DNA of 64,000 bases. It comes from Opitutaceae bacterium. GTDB taxonomy: Bacteria > Verrucomicrobiota > Verrucomicrobiia > Opitutales > Opitutaceae. The translations under genes were made by a program, and so were the position numbers. The notes below the pieces were generated by a model. That model did no database searches. It was given only the letters and a program-made list of their open reading frames with translations, and was not told the origin of the DNA. Below, piece after piece: positions 22,742-31,989 of the stretch (its first letter is position 1; each line of letters begins with the position of its first letter). Where the stretch lies: positions 1 to 64,000 of the forward strand of contig JANQSC010000071.1 in assembly GCA_028284235.1 (NCBI GenBank), read 5' to 3'.

Positions 22742-23221
22742 ATGAAAAGGAACACTAATCCGATGAAACTGATCACCTCGCGAACGAAGGAAATCGCAGC
22801 GCCCCCTTTGGCCGTTTGGACTGTCATTACTGATATCGAGAGCGCTGCGGATCGCATCTCAGCTATCAAAGAGATAGCGGTGCTGGAGCCCGGCGGGGAT
22901 GAGAGCATCGTTGGCTTGAAGTGGCGAGAAACCCGCGAGTGGATGGGCAGGGATGCGGTCGAAGTCATGTGGGTTACGGACGCTCGCGAAGCCGCGTATT
23001 ATGAAACGCGCGCTGAAAGCCATGGCTCTGTGTACAAGTCCCGTTTGGAAGTCGTCGAAACGCCTTCCGGATCCGAGCTTTCGATGACGTTCTACTGTCG
23101 CCCGGAAACAGCTGGCGCCAAACTGATGTGGTTGCTGACTGGCTGGATGGCTAAGAAGTCTCTGGGCAAGACCATCGATCAAGATCTGGAGGACATCAAA
23201 ACTGCGGTCGAGAAATCCTGA
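22742..23221 (+). CDS. SRPBCC (polyketide-cyclase/START-like) protein
   Basis: This protein has 159 residues from ATG 22742, which follows a purine run; ATG 22763 gives a more typical start (MKLITSRTKEI). The order 'EIAAPPLAVWTVITDIESAADRI', 'VGLKWRETREW', 'YYETRAESHGSVYKSRLEV' and the final helix 'IDQDLEDIKTAVEKS' is that of the SRPBCC hydrophobic-ligand fold. The ligand is unknown. It is convergent with metE; no clear terminator is visible in the 103-bp gap. Confidence 0.78.
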   Translation: MKRNTNPMKLITSRTKEIAAPPLAVWTVITDIESAADRISAIKEIAVLEPGGDESIVGLKWRETREWMGRDAVEVMWVTDAREAAYYETRAESHGSVYKSRLEVVETPSGSELSMTFYCRPETAGAKLMWLLTGWMAKKSLGKTIDQDLEDIKTAVEKS

Positions 23222-23324
23222 TTCGGCGTAACAAGACACTTCGGGACGCTCGGACGAGCCGGGCTCTTGGGAACGACGCTCGTTCGAGAATAGGAAAGCT
23301 AGCCTCCGTTTCTCGTTTTACCGA

Positions 23325-25682
23325 TCAGACGCTCACCGCGACACGGAGTTTCTCCGCGGTCTCGACCATGTTGATGAGCGAAGGCTTCACTTCCGTCCAT
23401 TGGCGGGTTTTGAGGCCGCAATCGGGATTGACCCAGAGATTCTGGCGCGGGAGTACCGCTTCCGCTTTTGACATGAGCGCGCTCATCTCGTCGGTGGGCG
23501 GCACTCGTGGCGAATGGATGTCGTAGACGCCCGGGCCGATCTCGTTGGGATATTTGAAATCAACGAAGGCGTCGAGCAGTTCCATGTTTGAACGCGAGGT
23601 CTCGATAGTGATGACGTCGGCGTCCATGGCAGCGATGGACTCGATGATGTCGTTGAACTCTGAGTAGCACATGTGCGTGTGAATCTGAGTATCGTCTTTC
23701 ACGCCGCACGCGCTGAGACGGAAGGTCTTAACGGCCCAGTCGAGGTAGTGCTCCCATTCGCTCCGGCGCAGCGGCAGGCCTTCGCGGAAGGCCGGTTCGT
23801 CGATTTGGATGGCGGCGATCCCGGCGGCTTCGAGGTCCACCACTTCGTCGCGAATGGCCAGAGCGATTTGGTGAGTGGTGACGGAGCGCGGCTGGTCGTC
23901 GCGGACGAAGCTCCACTGCAGAATCGTCACCGGGCCGGTGAGCATACCCTTGACGGGACGCTCGGTCAGCGACTGGGCGAACTCGGACCAATAAACGGTC
24001 ATTGGCTTGGGACGGCTGACATCCCCAAATATGATCGGAGGCTTCACGTAACGCGTCCCAAAACTCTGCACCCAGCCGTTGCGTGTGAAGGCGAAGCCTT
24101 CAAGGTTTTCGCCGAAATATTCCACCATGTCGTTGCGCTCGAATTCGCCGTGAACGGGCATGTCGATTCCGATCTCATCCTGGAAGGCGACGCAATGGGC
24201 GGTCTCCTTTTTCAGAAACTGATCGTAGTCCGCATCGCTGAGCGCGCCTTTTTTCCATTGGGCCCGCGCCTGGCGCACCTGCTTGGTCTGCGGGAATGAT
24301 CCAATGGTTGTCGTGGGGAATTCCGGGAGACGGAGTTTTTTTCGCTGTTTGCGTTGGCGATCGACGAATGAGGATGCTCGGTCGAAGGCCCTAGGAGTGA
24401 TCGCAGCGAGTCGGGATTTCACCGCGTCGTTGTGGATCCGCCTGCTGGACTTGCGGGAGGCGGCCGCCGCTCGGTTCGCCTCGAGGATGCTCTTACGTCC
24501 GTTTCCAGAGAGAAGCTGCCTGAGTTCGTCCACTTCGACGAGTTTCTCGTCGGCGAAGGCCAGCCAGCCTTTCAACTCTGCATCGAGCTCGGGCTCGTTT
24601 TGCAGGGTGATAGGCGAGTGGAGGAGCGAGCAGCTCGGCGCGACCCAGAGTCGATCCGCGCCGACGGCGGCCTTGGCCTTCTGCAAGACATCCAACGAAG
24701 CGTCGTAGTCGTTTTTCCAGATGTTGCGACCTTCGACGATTCCGGCGGAGAGGATCTTGTCGCACGGAAAGGCCGCCAGAACGGCGTCGATATCCTCTGC
24801 TCCTCGAACAAAGTCGAAGTGCAGGGTGTCCACCGGTAACGCGAGGTAATCGCTGAGATTGTCTCGCACGCCGCCAAAATACGTAGTCACGAGCAGCTTC
24901 GCTGAGCCTTTCGCTTTGGAGAGGCGAGCGTACGCTGATTTCAGCGCGTCGCGTTGCGGATCGCTGAGATCGGTTGAGAAGATCGGTTCGTCAATCTGTA
25001 TCCATTCCGCTCCTACGTTCTCAAGCTTGGCGATGATTTCCGCGTAGACGGAGACGAGGTCGTCGAGCAGCGCGAACGGATCAAAGTCCGGATTCTTCGA
25101 ATCCTGCGTCTTGCCGAGCGAGAGGTAGGTGACTGGGCCCACTAGCGCAGGCTTTGCATTGATGCCGAGCGCGCGGGCTTCCGCGAACTCGTCGAAGACC
25201 TTGTTGCTGCTCAGCGCGAATCGCGTGTCCGCCCGAAACTCGGGCACGATAAAATGGTAGTTCGTATCGAACCACTTGGTCATTTCGCTGGCGAAGGTCG
25301 AGACCTTGCCGGTCTGGCAGTCTTTTTCGTCTTCGCTTAACGAAGCACCGCCCTGCGTGCCCCGGGCGATGGTGAACGCCGTGTCGACGTCCGCCTGACC
25401 GCCTTGCCACTGGAAGCGCGGCGGAACGTTGCCGAGCAGGCAGCTCATGTCGAGCACCTGGTCGTAGAAGGAGAAATCGTTGACCGGAACGAGGTCGATG
25501 CCGGCGTCGCGCTGCTTCTTCCAGTTGATCGCTCGCAAGGCCTTGCCGGTGGCCAGTAGCTCGGAAAGCGGGACGTCGCCTTTCCAGTAGGCTTCGGTGG
25601 CCTTTTTAAGTTCACGTTTCTCCCCAATGCGCGGGTATCCGAGCGAATGGGTTTTGATGCGGGTCGTTTGCGTTTCAGACAT
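23325..25682 (-). CDS. metE: Cobalamin-independent methionine synthase
   Basis: This enzyme (785 residues from ATG 25682) transfers the methyl group of 5-methyltetrahydropteroyl-glutamate to homocysteine, giving methionine. The N-terminal half is MetE domain 1 ('LGYPRIGEKREL'). The C-terminal half holds the zinc site: His and Cys in 'HTHMCYSEF', Glu in 'ITIETSRS' and Cys in 'NPDCGLKTR'. Length is normal for MetE. The open frame continues upstream into the metR region without a plausible start. It is divergent from a MetR-like regulator with a 63-bp shared promoter, so it is probably induced when homocysteine accumulates. Confidence 0.96.
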   Translation of the reverse strand: MSETQTTRIKTHSLGYPRIGEKRELKKATEAYWKGDVPLSELLATGKALRAINWKKQRDAGIDLVPVNDFSFYDQVLDMSCLLGNVPPRFQWQGGQADVDTAFTIARGTQGGASLSEDEKDCQTGKVSTFASEMTKWFDTNYHFIVPEFRADTRFALSSNKVFDEFAEARALGINAKPALVGPVTYLSLGKTQDSKNPDFDPFALLDDLVSVYAEIIAKLENVGAEWIQIDEPIFSTDLSDPQRDALKSAYARLSKAKGSAKLLVTTYFGGVRDNLSDYLALPVDTLHFDFVRGAEDIDAVLAAFPCDKILSAGIVEGRNIWKNDYDASLDVLQKAKAAVGADRLWVAPSCSLLHSPITLQNEPELDAELKGWLAFADEKLVEVDELRQLLSGNGRKSILEANRAAAASRKSSRRIHNDAVKSRLAAITPRAFDRASSFVDRQRKQRKKLRLPEFPTTTIGSFPQTKQVRQARAQWKKGALSDADYDQFLKKETAHCVAFQDEIGIDMPVHGEFERNDMVEYFGENLEGFAFTRNGWVQSFGTRYVKPPIIFGDVSRPKPMTVYWSEFAQSLTERPVKGMLTGPVTILQWSFVRDDQPRSVTTHQIALAIRDEVVDLEAAGIAAIQIDEPAFREGLPLRRSEWEHYLDWAVKTFRLSACGVKDDTQIHTHMCYSEFNDIIESIAAMDADVITIETSRSNMELLDAFVDFKYPNEIGPGVYDIHSPRVPPTDEMSALMSKAEAVLPRQNLWVNPDCGLKTRQWTEVKPSLINMVETAEKLRVAVSV

Positions 25683-25703
25683 GAGCACATAATAGCAGGC
25701 TTG

Positions 25704-25740
25704 ATCGATTAATAAAAATGGTAATAGTTCATTAATCGAT
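25704..25740. promoter_or_regulatory. metR-metE intergenic inverted repeat (probable MetR site)
   Basis: ATCGATTAAT (25704-25713) is repeated as its exact reverse complement ATTAATCGAT (25731-25740) in the 63-bp gap between the divergent genes. LysR-type regulators bind such paired half-sites. The right arm lies 6 bp before the metR ATG, suitable for autoregulation. The E. coli-type TGAA-N5-TTCA box is not obvious. Confidence 0.55.
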
Positions 25741-25745
25741 GAGCT

Positions 25746-26681
25746 ATGTTCATCGAAAGAATGATGAATTACTTGGAACGCATTCACCTTGAAACGATCC
25801 GCGCAGTCGACTGCCACGGGACGATGACCGCCGCGGCGGAGGCCTTGCACCTGACGCAATCCGCGCTGAGCCACAGCATGCGTAAGTTGGAGGACCAGTT
25901 GGGTGTGCCGCTCTGGCATCGTGAAGGGCGCAGTCTTCGTCCCACGCAAGCGGGCGAGTACTTATTGGCCACAGCGAAGCGTTTGCTGCCGCAGTTCGCC
26001 CATGCCGAGGAACGGCTCGCCCAGTTTGCCCGAGGCGAACGAGGAACGTTGCGTATCGGCATGGAATGTCACCCATGCTACCAGTGGTTGCAGAAGATTA
26101 CGCCTCCCTATTTACGCGATTGGCCGACTGTGGATTTCGAGGTCAAACAGGAGTTCCAATTCGGTGGCATTGGGGCCCTTTTCGCCCATGAGATCGACTT
26201 GCTGGTGACGCCTGATCCGCTGCGGAAAAAGTCGCTGCATTTCGAGCCGGTTTTCGACTACGAGCAGGTTCTGGTGGTTTCCGCGGATCATCCGCTCGCC
26301 CAGAAGACTCACGTCGTCCCGCGGCAGCTTGGGGACGAAGTGTTGTTCACGTATCCGGTATCTCAGGATCGCCTTGATATCTACAATCGCTTTCTCGCCC
26401 CGGCCGGAAGGACGGTCAGAAAGCAGAAGGTCGTCGAGACGACGGATATGATGCTGCAAATGGTGGCCTGCGGTCGCGGAGTCGGAGCCCTGCCGCGCTG
26501 GCTCGTCGAGGAGTTTTCGGAAAAATACGCCGTGCGCCCGGTCCGATTGGGTCCCAATGGCGTGCAAAAGCAAATCTTCGTGGGCGTCCGTCGAACCGAT
26601 CTTGAAGTCGACTATATAAACGCTTTTCTGGAACTGGCTCGCGGCTTCCGAGAACGCTCGGAAGAGCAAGCGCCAAGTTAG
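25746..26681 (+). CDS. metR: LysR-family regulator, MetR type
   Basis: This protein has 311 residues. An N-terminal winged helix-turn-helix ('GTMTAAAEALHLTQSALSHSMRKLED') is followed by a periplasmic-binding-like effector domain. The effector domain has 'IGMECHPCYQWLQ' and 'LVTPDPLRKKSLHFEPVFDYEQVLV', close to the pattern of E. coli MetR, which senses homocysteine. Divergence from metE fits. A shorter start at ATG 25764 is also possible and would move the start away from the operator. Confidence 0.88.
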   Translation: MFIERMMNYLERIHLETIRAVDCHGTMTAAAEALHLTQSALSHSMRKLEDQLGVPLWHREGRSLRPTQAGEYLLATAKRLLPQFAHAEERLAQFARGERGTLRIGMECHPCYQWLQKITPPYLRDWPTVDFEVKQEFQFGGIGALFAHEIDLLVTPDPLRKKSLHFEPVFDYEQVLVVSADHPLAQKTHVVPRQLGDEVLFTYPVSQDRLDIYNRFLAPAGRTVRKQKVVETTDMMLQMVACGRGVGALPRWLVEEFSEKYAVRPVRLGPNGVQKQIFVGVRRTDLEVDYINAFLELARGFRERSEEQAPS

Positions 26682-26862
26682 CGGATTCGGTAGCGAATCG
26701 CGGCAAGAAAGTCTCGGCTGAGACCTCGCTTTTCGTTTCGATACGTATTCGTAACATTGAGACAGGCACTCTTGCGTTTATTGGCGTTTGCACGAAAAAA
26801 GAACCATATAATAAAGATTATTCTTGATTTAATAAAAAGGCAGCGCTATCCGTTTGAGCGTT

Positions 26863-28584
26863 ATGCCCGACTGGATTCTCGTAGGAAAACGCGCTGAGCT
26901 CGAAGAACGCAAAGTAATCACGGTACGGGCGAGCGATCGTCCGGTTGCTGTGTTTTGGAACGAAGGCGAGCCGTTGGCCGTCGACAACCGCTGCCCGCAC
27001 ATGGGATTTCCTTTGGACAAGGGAAGCGTCAAGGACGGCATACTCACTTGCCACTGGCATCATGCTCGCTTCGCCCTCAAAGGCGGTTGCGCGTTTGATC
27101 TGTTCGCCGACGATGTTCCTTATTACGACATCAAAGTGACTGGCGAAGACGTCGAGGTCGCGTCCGATCCCGCTTCGAACGGAGGCGTCGACTATTTGCG
27201 GGCGCGCTTGCGACGCGGGATGGAGCAGAATCTCAGTCTGATTCAGGCCAAGAGCATCGTTGGCATGCGTCATGCAAATTTGAGTACGAAAGCGATTTTG
27301 CGAGAGATCGTGGATTTCGGAAGCGAGAGCCACGACGAATGGCGCGATGGCATGACGCTGGTGTCGCTCATGGGTCAACTCGATGAAACCCTCGACGAAG
27401 AGACGCGCGTGCACGGATTGGCCTGGGCGGCCTCGCGCGTAGCCAACAATTGTGCCGGACAACCACGGCGGCGCGAGCGAGGACGACTCGACAATGCCGA
27501 GGATTCCTTCGAGCGACTTCAGTCCTGGTTCAAGGAATTCGTAATGATGCGCCACCGTGACGGAGCGGAACGCGCGCTGCTCACTGCAAGCGCCCAGGCC
27601 GAAAGCAATCGACACCGACAACGGATTCTCGCTACCGGAATTCTGCAACGTGTTTTTGCCGACACGGGACATCTTTTCGATTTCGCCAACAAGGCCCTCG
27701 AGCTCGGCGAATTTCTCGATGCCGACGCCCACGCGCTTTGGCCGCAAATCCTGCCGCTTCTCGTAGAGGAAGCGGTCGCGGGCCAAGGCGAGGAGGACAA
27801 AGCCTCCTGGCGCAGTCCGACCGATCTTGTGGCGCTCGTGAAAGAGGCGGAGAAGGCATTGCCAGGTATCCAAATTGGCAATGCGCAACCGAGTATCGAT
27901 TTGTCAGAGCGTTTCCTTGGCGACGATCCCGAACGCATTGTAGCGGGTGTGGTCGAGGCCTTGCGGTCGGGCGTCAATCCAATCGCTATTGCCCGGGCGA
28001 TAGCGAACGCCGCGGCATGGCGAATGGCTCGCTTCTCGTCCGCCAACGAGCTAGGGGACTGGTTTAATCCGACGCACACGTTCATTTACTCCAATGCCGT
28101 GGTTAACGCACTGAAACGTTCGCTCTCGCCCGAGTTGCTTCCCGCATTGCTGCACGGAGCGATGGCGGTCTATCAGGACCGATTCCTCAATGTACCGGCA
28201 GCTCCTTATCCAGCGGAATCCGACTCGCCTTCGGAAGGCGTTCTCGACGATCTGCTCGAATCCTTCAACCACGCCCCCGATCCGCGGTCCGCTGTCGAGC
28301 GAGTCGTCGCTTTTGTTCGGCACGGCGGATCGATTCAGAAACTTGCCGACCGCTTGTCATGGGCGGTTATCCGAGAGGATCTCGATTTCCATAAGTTGCA
28401 AACCGTCGAAGCAGCGTATCAGCTCTCCAAAGACATCGAGGACAAGGAAGCGCGCGCTCTGCTCTTTGCCGGAGCTACACGCTATATCGCCATGCATTGC
28501 CCGACTCCACGCGCCCGGCTCAAGACTACATTGACCGCAATTAAACTCCATCGCAGCGGCGATCCTGCCGAGACCGGGAGCTAG
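26863..28584 (+). CDS. Rieske [2Fe-2S] protein with long helical C-terminal domain
   Basis: This protein has 573 residues from ATG 26863; a TTG at 26854 is less likely. Residues 1-105 form a Rieske domain with ligands C44xH46 and C63xxH66. The remaining 460 or so residues are almost entirely helical, with several His ('VGMRHANLSTKAI', 'NPTHTFIYSNAVVNAL', 'LLHGAMAVYQDRFL'). I cannot assign this part to a family. The combination suggests an electron-transfer domain fused to a catalytic or binding helical bundle. There is no signal peptide, so it is cytoplasmic. It follows metR by 181 bp and stands alone. Confidence 0.75.
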   Translation: MPDWILVGKRAELEERKVITVRASDRPVAVFWNEGEPLAVDNRCPHMGFPLDKGSVKDGILTCHWHHARFALKGGCAFDLFADDVPYYDIKVTGEDVEVASDPASNGGVDYLRARLRRGMEQNLSLIQAKSIVGMRHANLSTKAILREIVDFGSESHDEWRDGMTLVSLMGQLDETLDEETRVHGLAWAASRVANNCAGQPRRRERGRLDNAEDSFERLQSWFKEFVMMRHRDGAERALLTASAQAESNRHRQRILATGILQRVFADTGHLFDFANKALELGEFLDADAHALWPQILPLLVEEAVAGQGEEDKASWRSPTDLVALVKEAEKALPGIQIGNAQPSIDLSERFLGDDPERIVAGVVEALRSGVNPIAIARAIANAAAWRMARFSSANELGDWFNPTHTFIYSNAVVNALKRSLSPELLPALLHGAMAVYQDRFLNVPAAPYPAESDSPSEGVLDDLLESFNHAPDPRSAVERVVAFVRHGGSIQKLADRLSWAVIREDLDFHKLQTVEAAYQLSKDIEDKEARALLFAGATRYIAMHCPTPRARLKTTLTAIKLHRSGDPAETGS

Positions 28585-28726
28585 AGGGTTAAAGCTCGTG
28601 GGGCTGCGCCGGTTCCCTGCGCGAGCGAAAAAGGCAAGGTCGTTCGCGGGGATCGCTCCGTGACGTATCTTGACCTTTCCGCGTTCTGGCTGCTAGTACC
28701 TATCCTGTGAATCTACCCGATATCCG

Positions 28727-29704
28727 ATGAGAAAAACAGATAGCAACAGGCTCCTCTCTTTTCAGATTATTCTTCTCGCTATAGGGATTCTTTTGACAGC
28801 TTCCTGCTCGTCCTCGCCAAAGAGGGACCTGAGGCTGACAGGGCACGAGGATGCTGTCACTGACGTTGCCTTCAGTCCAGACGGCAAGCAGATCGCTTCG
28901 TGCAGCAATGATAAATCTATCAAGCTATGGGACGGTGAATCGGGTGAACAACTGCTGTCGATCAACACGGACACCTTTCGTCAGCGAATTGCCTTTTCCC
29001 CCGATGGTAATCTCCTCGCTCACTGTGGTAAAGGAGGTTGGATAAAGATCTGGGACACTCGCGATGGTCACGAGGTTCTCGCGATTAAGGCGCACTCGGT
29101 GGATGCGTATTGTATCGAGTTTTCGAATGACGGATCGCAAATCGCTAGCGGGGGATTCGACAAGGTGGTTAATATTTGGGATACGAAGACGGGAGAACGT
29201 GTATTTACGTATGAAGGCCATACCTCGCGGGTAAATGCGGTCAAGTTCTTGCCGGGCGGAAAACGTATCGCAAGTGCCGGCTACTACGACGGGATTCGAA
29301 TATGGGGCTTGGAGCCGGGAAGTGAAGAGCTCGTTCTCGAACACGAGTCGGTCCGCGATCTGGATTGTTCGAGTGATGGTCATCGACTCGTTTCCTGCGG
29401 CGGAAGCGCGGTCTCCTCAACTGGAGTGAAACTCTGGGAACTCCCGTTGGGCAAACTGCTCCAATTCTTCGATGATCATACTGGGCCGGTCCCATCGGTC
29501 GCGATTGACGCGAAAGGAACGGTTGTGGTGAGCGCTTCGTCCGACGTCGACACGACGATACAAGTATATAATCCTGACACAGGAGAGGTAGTGAACGAGT
29601 TCAACAATCACGGACGCGGTGTTCTGTGCGTCGCGATCTCTCCCGACGGTGAAAGAGTCGCCAGCGGGAGCTTCGGAAATGACATTCTCGTGGAGTCCTT
29701 GTGA
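28727..29704 (+). CDS. WD40-repeat lipoprotein
   Basis: This protein has 325 residues. The signal ends in a lipobox ('ILLTASCSSS'). Seven WD40 units follow, each with a GH-like start and an ending such as 'IKLWD', 'IKIWD', 'VNIWD' or 'VKLWE', enough to close one seven-bladed propeller. It is probably anchored in the outer membrane or periplasm as a protein-binding platform. The partner is unknown. It is a single gene. Confidence 0.85.
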   Translation: MRKTDSNRLLSFQIILLAIGILLTASCSSSPKRDLRLTGHEDAVTDVAFSPDGKQIASCSNDKSIKLWDGESGEQLLSINTDTFRQRIAFSPDGNLLAHCGKGGWIKIWDTRDGHEVLAIKAHSVDAYCIEFSNDGSQIASGGFDKVVNIWDTKTGERVFTYEGHTSRVNAVKFLPGGKRIASAGYYDGIRIWGLEPGSEELVLEHESVRDLDCSSDGHRLVSCGGSAVSSTGVKLWELPLGKLLQFFDDHTGPVPSVAIDAKGTVVVSASSDVDTTIQVYNPDTGEVVNEFNNHGRGVLCVAISPDGERVASGSFGNDILVESL

Positions 29705-29823
29705 CTTTTACTAACTTAATCTTGGTGAAACGCTTGGTATTGCTTGTATCCGTCGGTTCGTGACGAATTCTCATTTATGGTTTGATTTCACGATCGAGCC
29801 TTGCGACACAAATCCAAAATCCC

Positions 29824-30381
29824 ATGTTAGAGTTACGACAATTGCACAACGCGGATGAACGTTCCTTTCGGAGCGCTGTGGACGAGTTCTTGGACGAAAT
29901 TCCGCCTTGGGAATTTGCCTTCCACTACGATCCAGCCGAACCTTTCTCAGCGTATGTGGAGCGAGTAAGTAGTTGGCCGCGCGGCGCGGAGGGTTTTGTG
30001 CCGAATTCCTACCTCGTAGCCGTTGTGGAAGAAAAGGTGGTGGGACGAGTTTCAATCCGTCACGAACTAAACGACTTCTTGAAAAAGTACGGCGGACATG
30101 TGGGGTATGGCGTTGTCCGAAGCGAACGACGAAAAGGATACGCCACGGAGATCCTTAGGCAGTCGCTTTCGGTATGCAGGGTTCTGGGACTCGACCGCAT
30201 CATGATTAGTTGTGACATCGACAACGAAGGTTCTCGAAAAGTCATTGAACGAAATGGAGGCGTTTTCGAGAGGGAGACGCAACTGAAGGAGCTCGAAACG
30301 CAAAAGCGCATCTACTGGATTGATACGAACGGAGCGCCGAACCAAACGGAGGAAGCCACTGCTGCCCAAGCTCCGCGATGA
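29824..30381 (+). CDS. GNAT N-acetyltransferase
   Basis: This protein has 185 residues from ATG 29824; a TTG at 29782 is upstream. The acetyl-CoA motif is 'GYGVVRSERRKGYATEILRQSL', with the pyrophosphate loop RRKGYA. 'ISCDIDNEGSRKVIERNGGVFE' is motif B. The opening 'LELRQLHNADERSFRSAV' with a Tyr/Phe-rich N-terminal half resembles the subgroup of predicted acetyltransferases with substrate unknown. Confidence 0.82.
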   Translation: MLELRQLHNADERSFRSAVDEFLDEIPPWEFAFHYDPAEPFSAYVERVSSWPRGAEGFVPNSYLVAVVEEKVVGRVSIRHELNDFLKKYGGHVGYGVVRSERRKGYATEILRQSLSVCRVLGLDRIMISCDIDNEGSRKVIERNGGVFERETQLKELETQKRIYWIDTNGAPNQTEEATAAQAPR

Positions 30382-30420
30382 GCCTTGTGTATTGCCTGAG
30401 CGTTCGCCAGAAACGTAGCG

Positions 30421-31413
30421 ATGCAATCGAACGATCTTAAAAACTGGAGCCACTCGCATAGTTTTGGTCAGGAAAAGAAGCGGCCCGGCGAAAGCCGCAC
30501 GTTGATCGTTATTGGCATCACGGCTACGATGATGGTCGTCGAGATTGTCACCGGCGTTCTTTTCGGCTCGATGGCGTTGCTTGCGGACGGGCTGCACATG
30601 GCATCGCACACCGCGGCTTTGACGATCAACCTCTGCGCCTATGTGTTCGCGCGACGCTACGCCCGCGACCCATCATTTAGCTTCGGCACCGGAAAGATCA
30701 ACGCGTTGGGCGGATTCACCGGAGCGATTCTTCTCGCAGGGTTCTCCTTGCTGATGGTTTGGGAAAGTCTGCACCGGCTTGTCGATCCAGTAGAGATTGT
30801 ATTCAATCAAGCGATCATGGTCGCCGTGCTCGGGCTTGTGGTAAATGGAGCCAGCGTGTTCATTTTAGGGTTCGATGGGCATCATCACCATCACCACGAT
30901 CATCATGATCACGAGCACGAGGGTGAGGAGGATGAGCGCCACGGCCTCCATTATCACGACCAAAATTTGAGATCGGCGTATTTGCACGTTCTAGCGGACG
31001 CCCTCACGTCCGTTCTCGCCATAGTCGCGCTGCTGGCAGCGAAACATTTTGGATACATTTGGATGGACCCGTTTATGGGCATTGTCGGAGCGGTGTTGGT
31101 CGCACGTTGGTCGTGGGGACTGCTGAAATCAACGAGTTCGATTCTCCTGGATCGTCAAGGGCCGACCAATCTCATGAAGAAGGTTCACGCGTGCATCGAG
31201 GAGGATGGCGACAGTCGTGTCACGGACATGCATCTGTGGTCAATCGGACCGGGAATCTACTCCGCGATCATTGCTGTGGTCGCTCACGAGCCGAGGGAGC
31301 CCAGTGCATACAAGAAACGAATCCCGAAAGACTTTGGATTGGAGCATGTTTCCATCGAAGTGAATCGTTATCCTGACGAAAAGCTGGAAGACCAGGAAAC
31401 GCAACACGGCTGA
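30421..31413 (+). CDS. Cation diffusion facilitator (CzcD/DmeF-type) metal exporter
   Basis: This protein has 330 residues and six hydrophobic helices. Helix 2 contains 'LLADGLHMASHTAALTI' (HxxxD-type metal site) and helix 5 'YLHVLADALTSVLAI' (HxxxD). Between helices 4 and 5 is a His-rich cytoplasmic loop (about a dozen His over 25 residues), typical of Zn/Co/Ni carriers. The C-terminal cytoplasmic domain ends 'HVSIEVNRYPDE'. It exports divalent metal by proton exchange. The His run is natural for this family. Confidence 0.92.
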   Translation: MQSNDLKNWSHSHSFGQEKKRPGESRTLIVIGITATMMVVEIVTGVLFGSMALLADGLHMASHTAALTINLCAYVFARRYARDPSFSFGTGKINALGGFTGAILLAGFSLLMVWESLHRLVDPVEIVFNQAIMVAVLGLVVNGASVFILGFDGHHHHHHDHHDHEHEGEEDERHGLHYHDQNLRSAYLHVLADALTSVLAIVALLAAKHFGYIWMDPFMGIVGAVLVARWSWGLLKSTSSILLDRQGPTNLMKKVHACIEEDGDSRVTDMHLWSIGPGIYSAIIAVVAHEPREPSAYKKRIPKDFGLEHVSIEVNRYPDEKLEDQETQHG

Positions 31414-31463
31414 GAGAACGCTTAATGCAGCGTTTTTATAATTGCTGCTTTGTGTTGATACGA

Positions 31464-31967
31464 ATGAGCAGAATAAGCCAAATTCTCATATCCGAGTCCC
31501 CAGAGAGTCCAATGGTATCGGTACGCGAAGCGGAAGCGGTCGCGGGCAGAGGCATCAAGGGGGATCGGTATTACCAAAAACGGGGTACGTTTAGCCCCGA
31601 TCCGCACAAAGCCGACTTCGAGCTGACGATGATAGAGAAAGAGAAAGTAGATGCGTTCGCCCAGGAATCGGGACTGCCGTTTACGGCAAACGACGCCCGC
31701 CGAAATCTAGTCACCGAAGGAATCGAGTTGAACGAACTCGTCGGAAAAGAGTTTTACGTTGGAGAAGCTAAGCTAGCGGCAATCCGACTGTGCGAACCGT
31801 GCAACTACCTCGCGAAAACGAGTTTCCCAGAGACGCTCAAAGGCCTCGTGCACAAAGGAGGCTTGCGCGTCCAGATACTCCAGAGTGGAAGGATTCGAGT
31901 GGGCGATAGGATACGAGTCGGGGAAAAAGAAAAACCGGTTCAAAGCAGTGGCAGCGCCGTCGGCTAG
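31464..31967 (+). CDS. MOSC-domain protein
   Basis: This protein has 167 residues from ATG 31464. It has the MOSC pattern: 'EAEAVAGRGIKGDRYY', 'NDARRNLVTEGIELNELVG', and a conserved Cys in 'LCEPCNYL', followed by 'GGLRVQILQSGRIRVGD'. MOSC domains bind molybdenum cofactor or carry sulfur from a Cys. This short, stand-alone form is common in bacteria, and its substrate is not known. It is 50 bp after the CDF gene on the same strand. Confidence 0.85.
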   Translation: MSRISQILISESPESPMVSVREAEAVAGRGIKGDRYYQKRGTFSPDPHKADFELTMIEKEKVDAFAQESGLPFTANDARRNLVTEGIELNELVGKEFYVGEAKLAAIRLCEPCNYLAKTSFPETLKGLVHKGGLRVQILQSGRIRVGDRIRVGEKEKPVQSSGSAVG

Positions 31968-31989
31968 CGCCGGCGTTGTATCGTGCTGC

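Noticed and set aside
25683-25949. N-terminal extension of MetE into the metR region
   Set aside because: The extension overlaps the divergent metR coding sequence and its operator; MetE homologues start at the MSETQ-type ATG.
26818-27888. Minus-strand frame of 356 codons opposite the Rieske gene
   Set aside because: The plus-strand gene has clear Rieske ligands and start; the opposite frame has no recognisable motif.
30880-30960. Run of cat/cac codons (poly-His), considered as a cloning tag or simple repeat
   Set aside because: A His-rich loop at this exact place is normal in cation diffusion facilitators.
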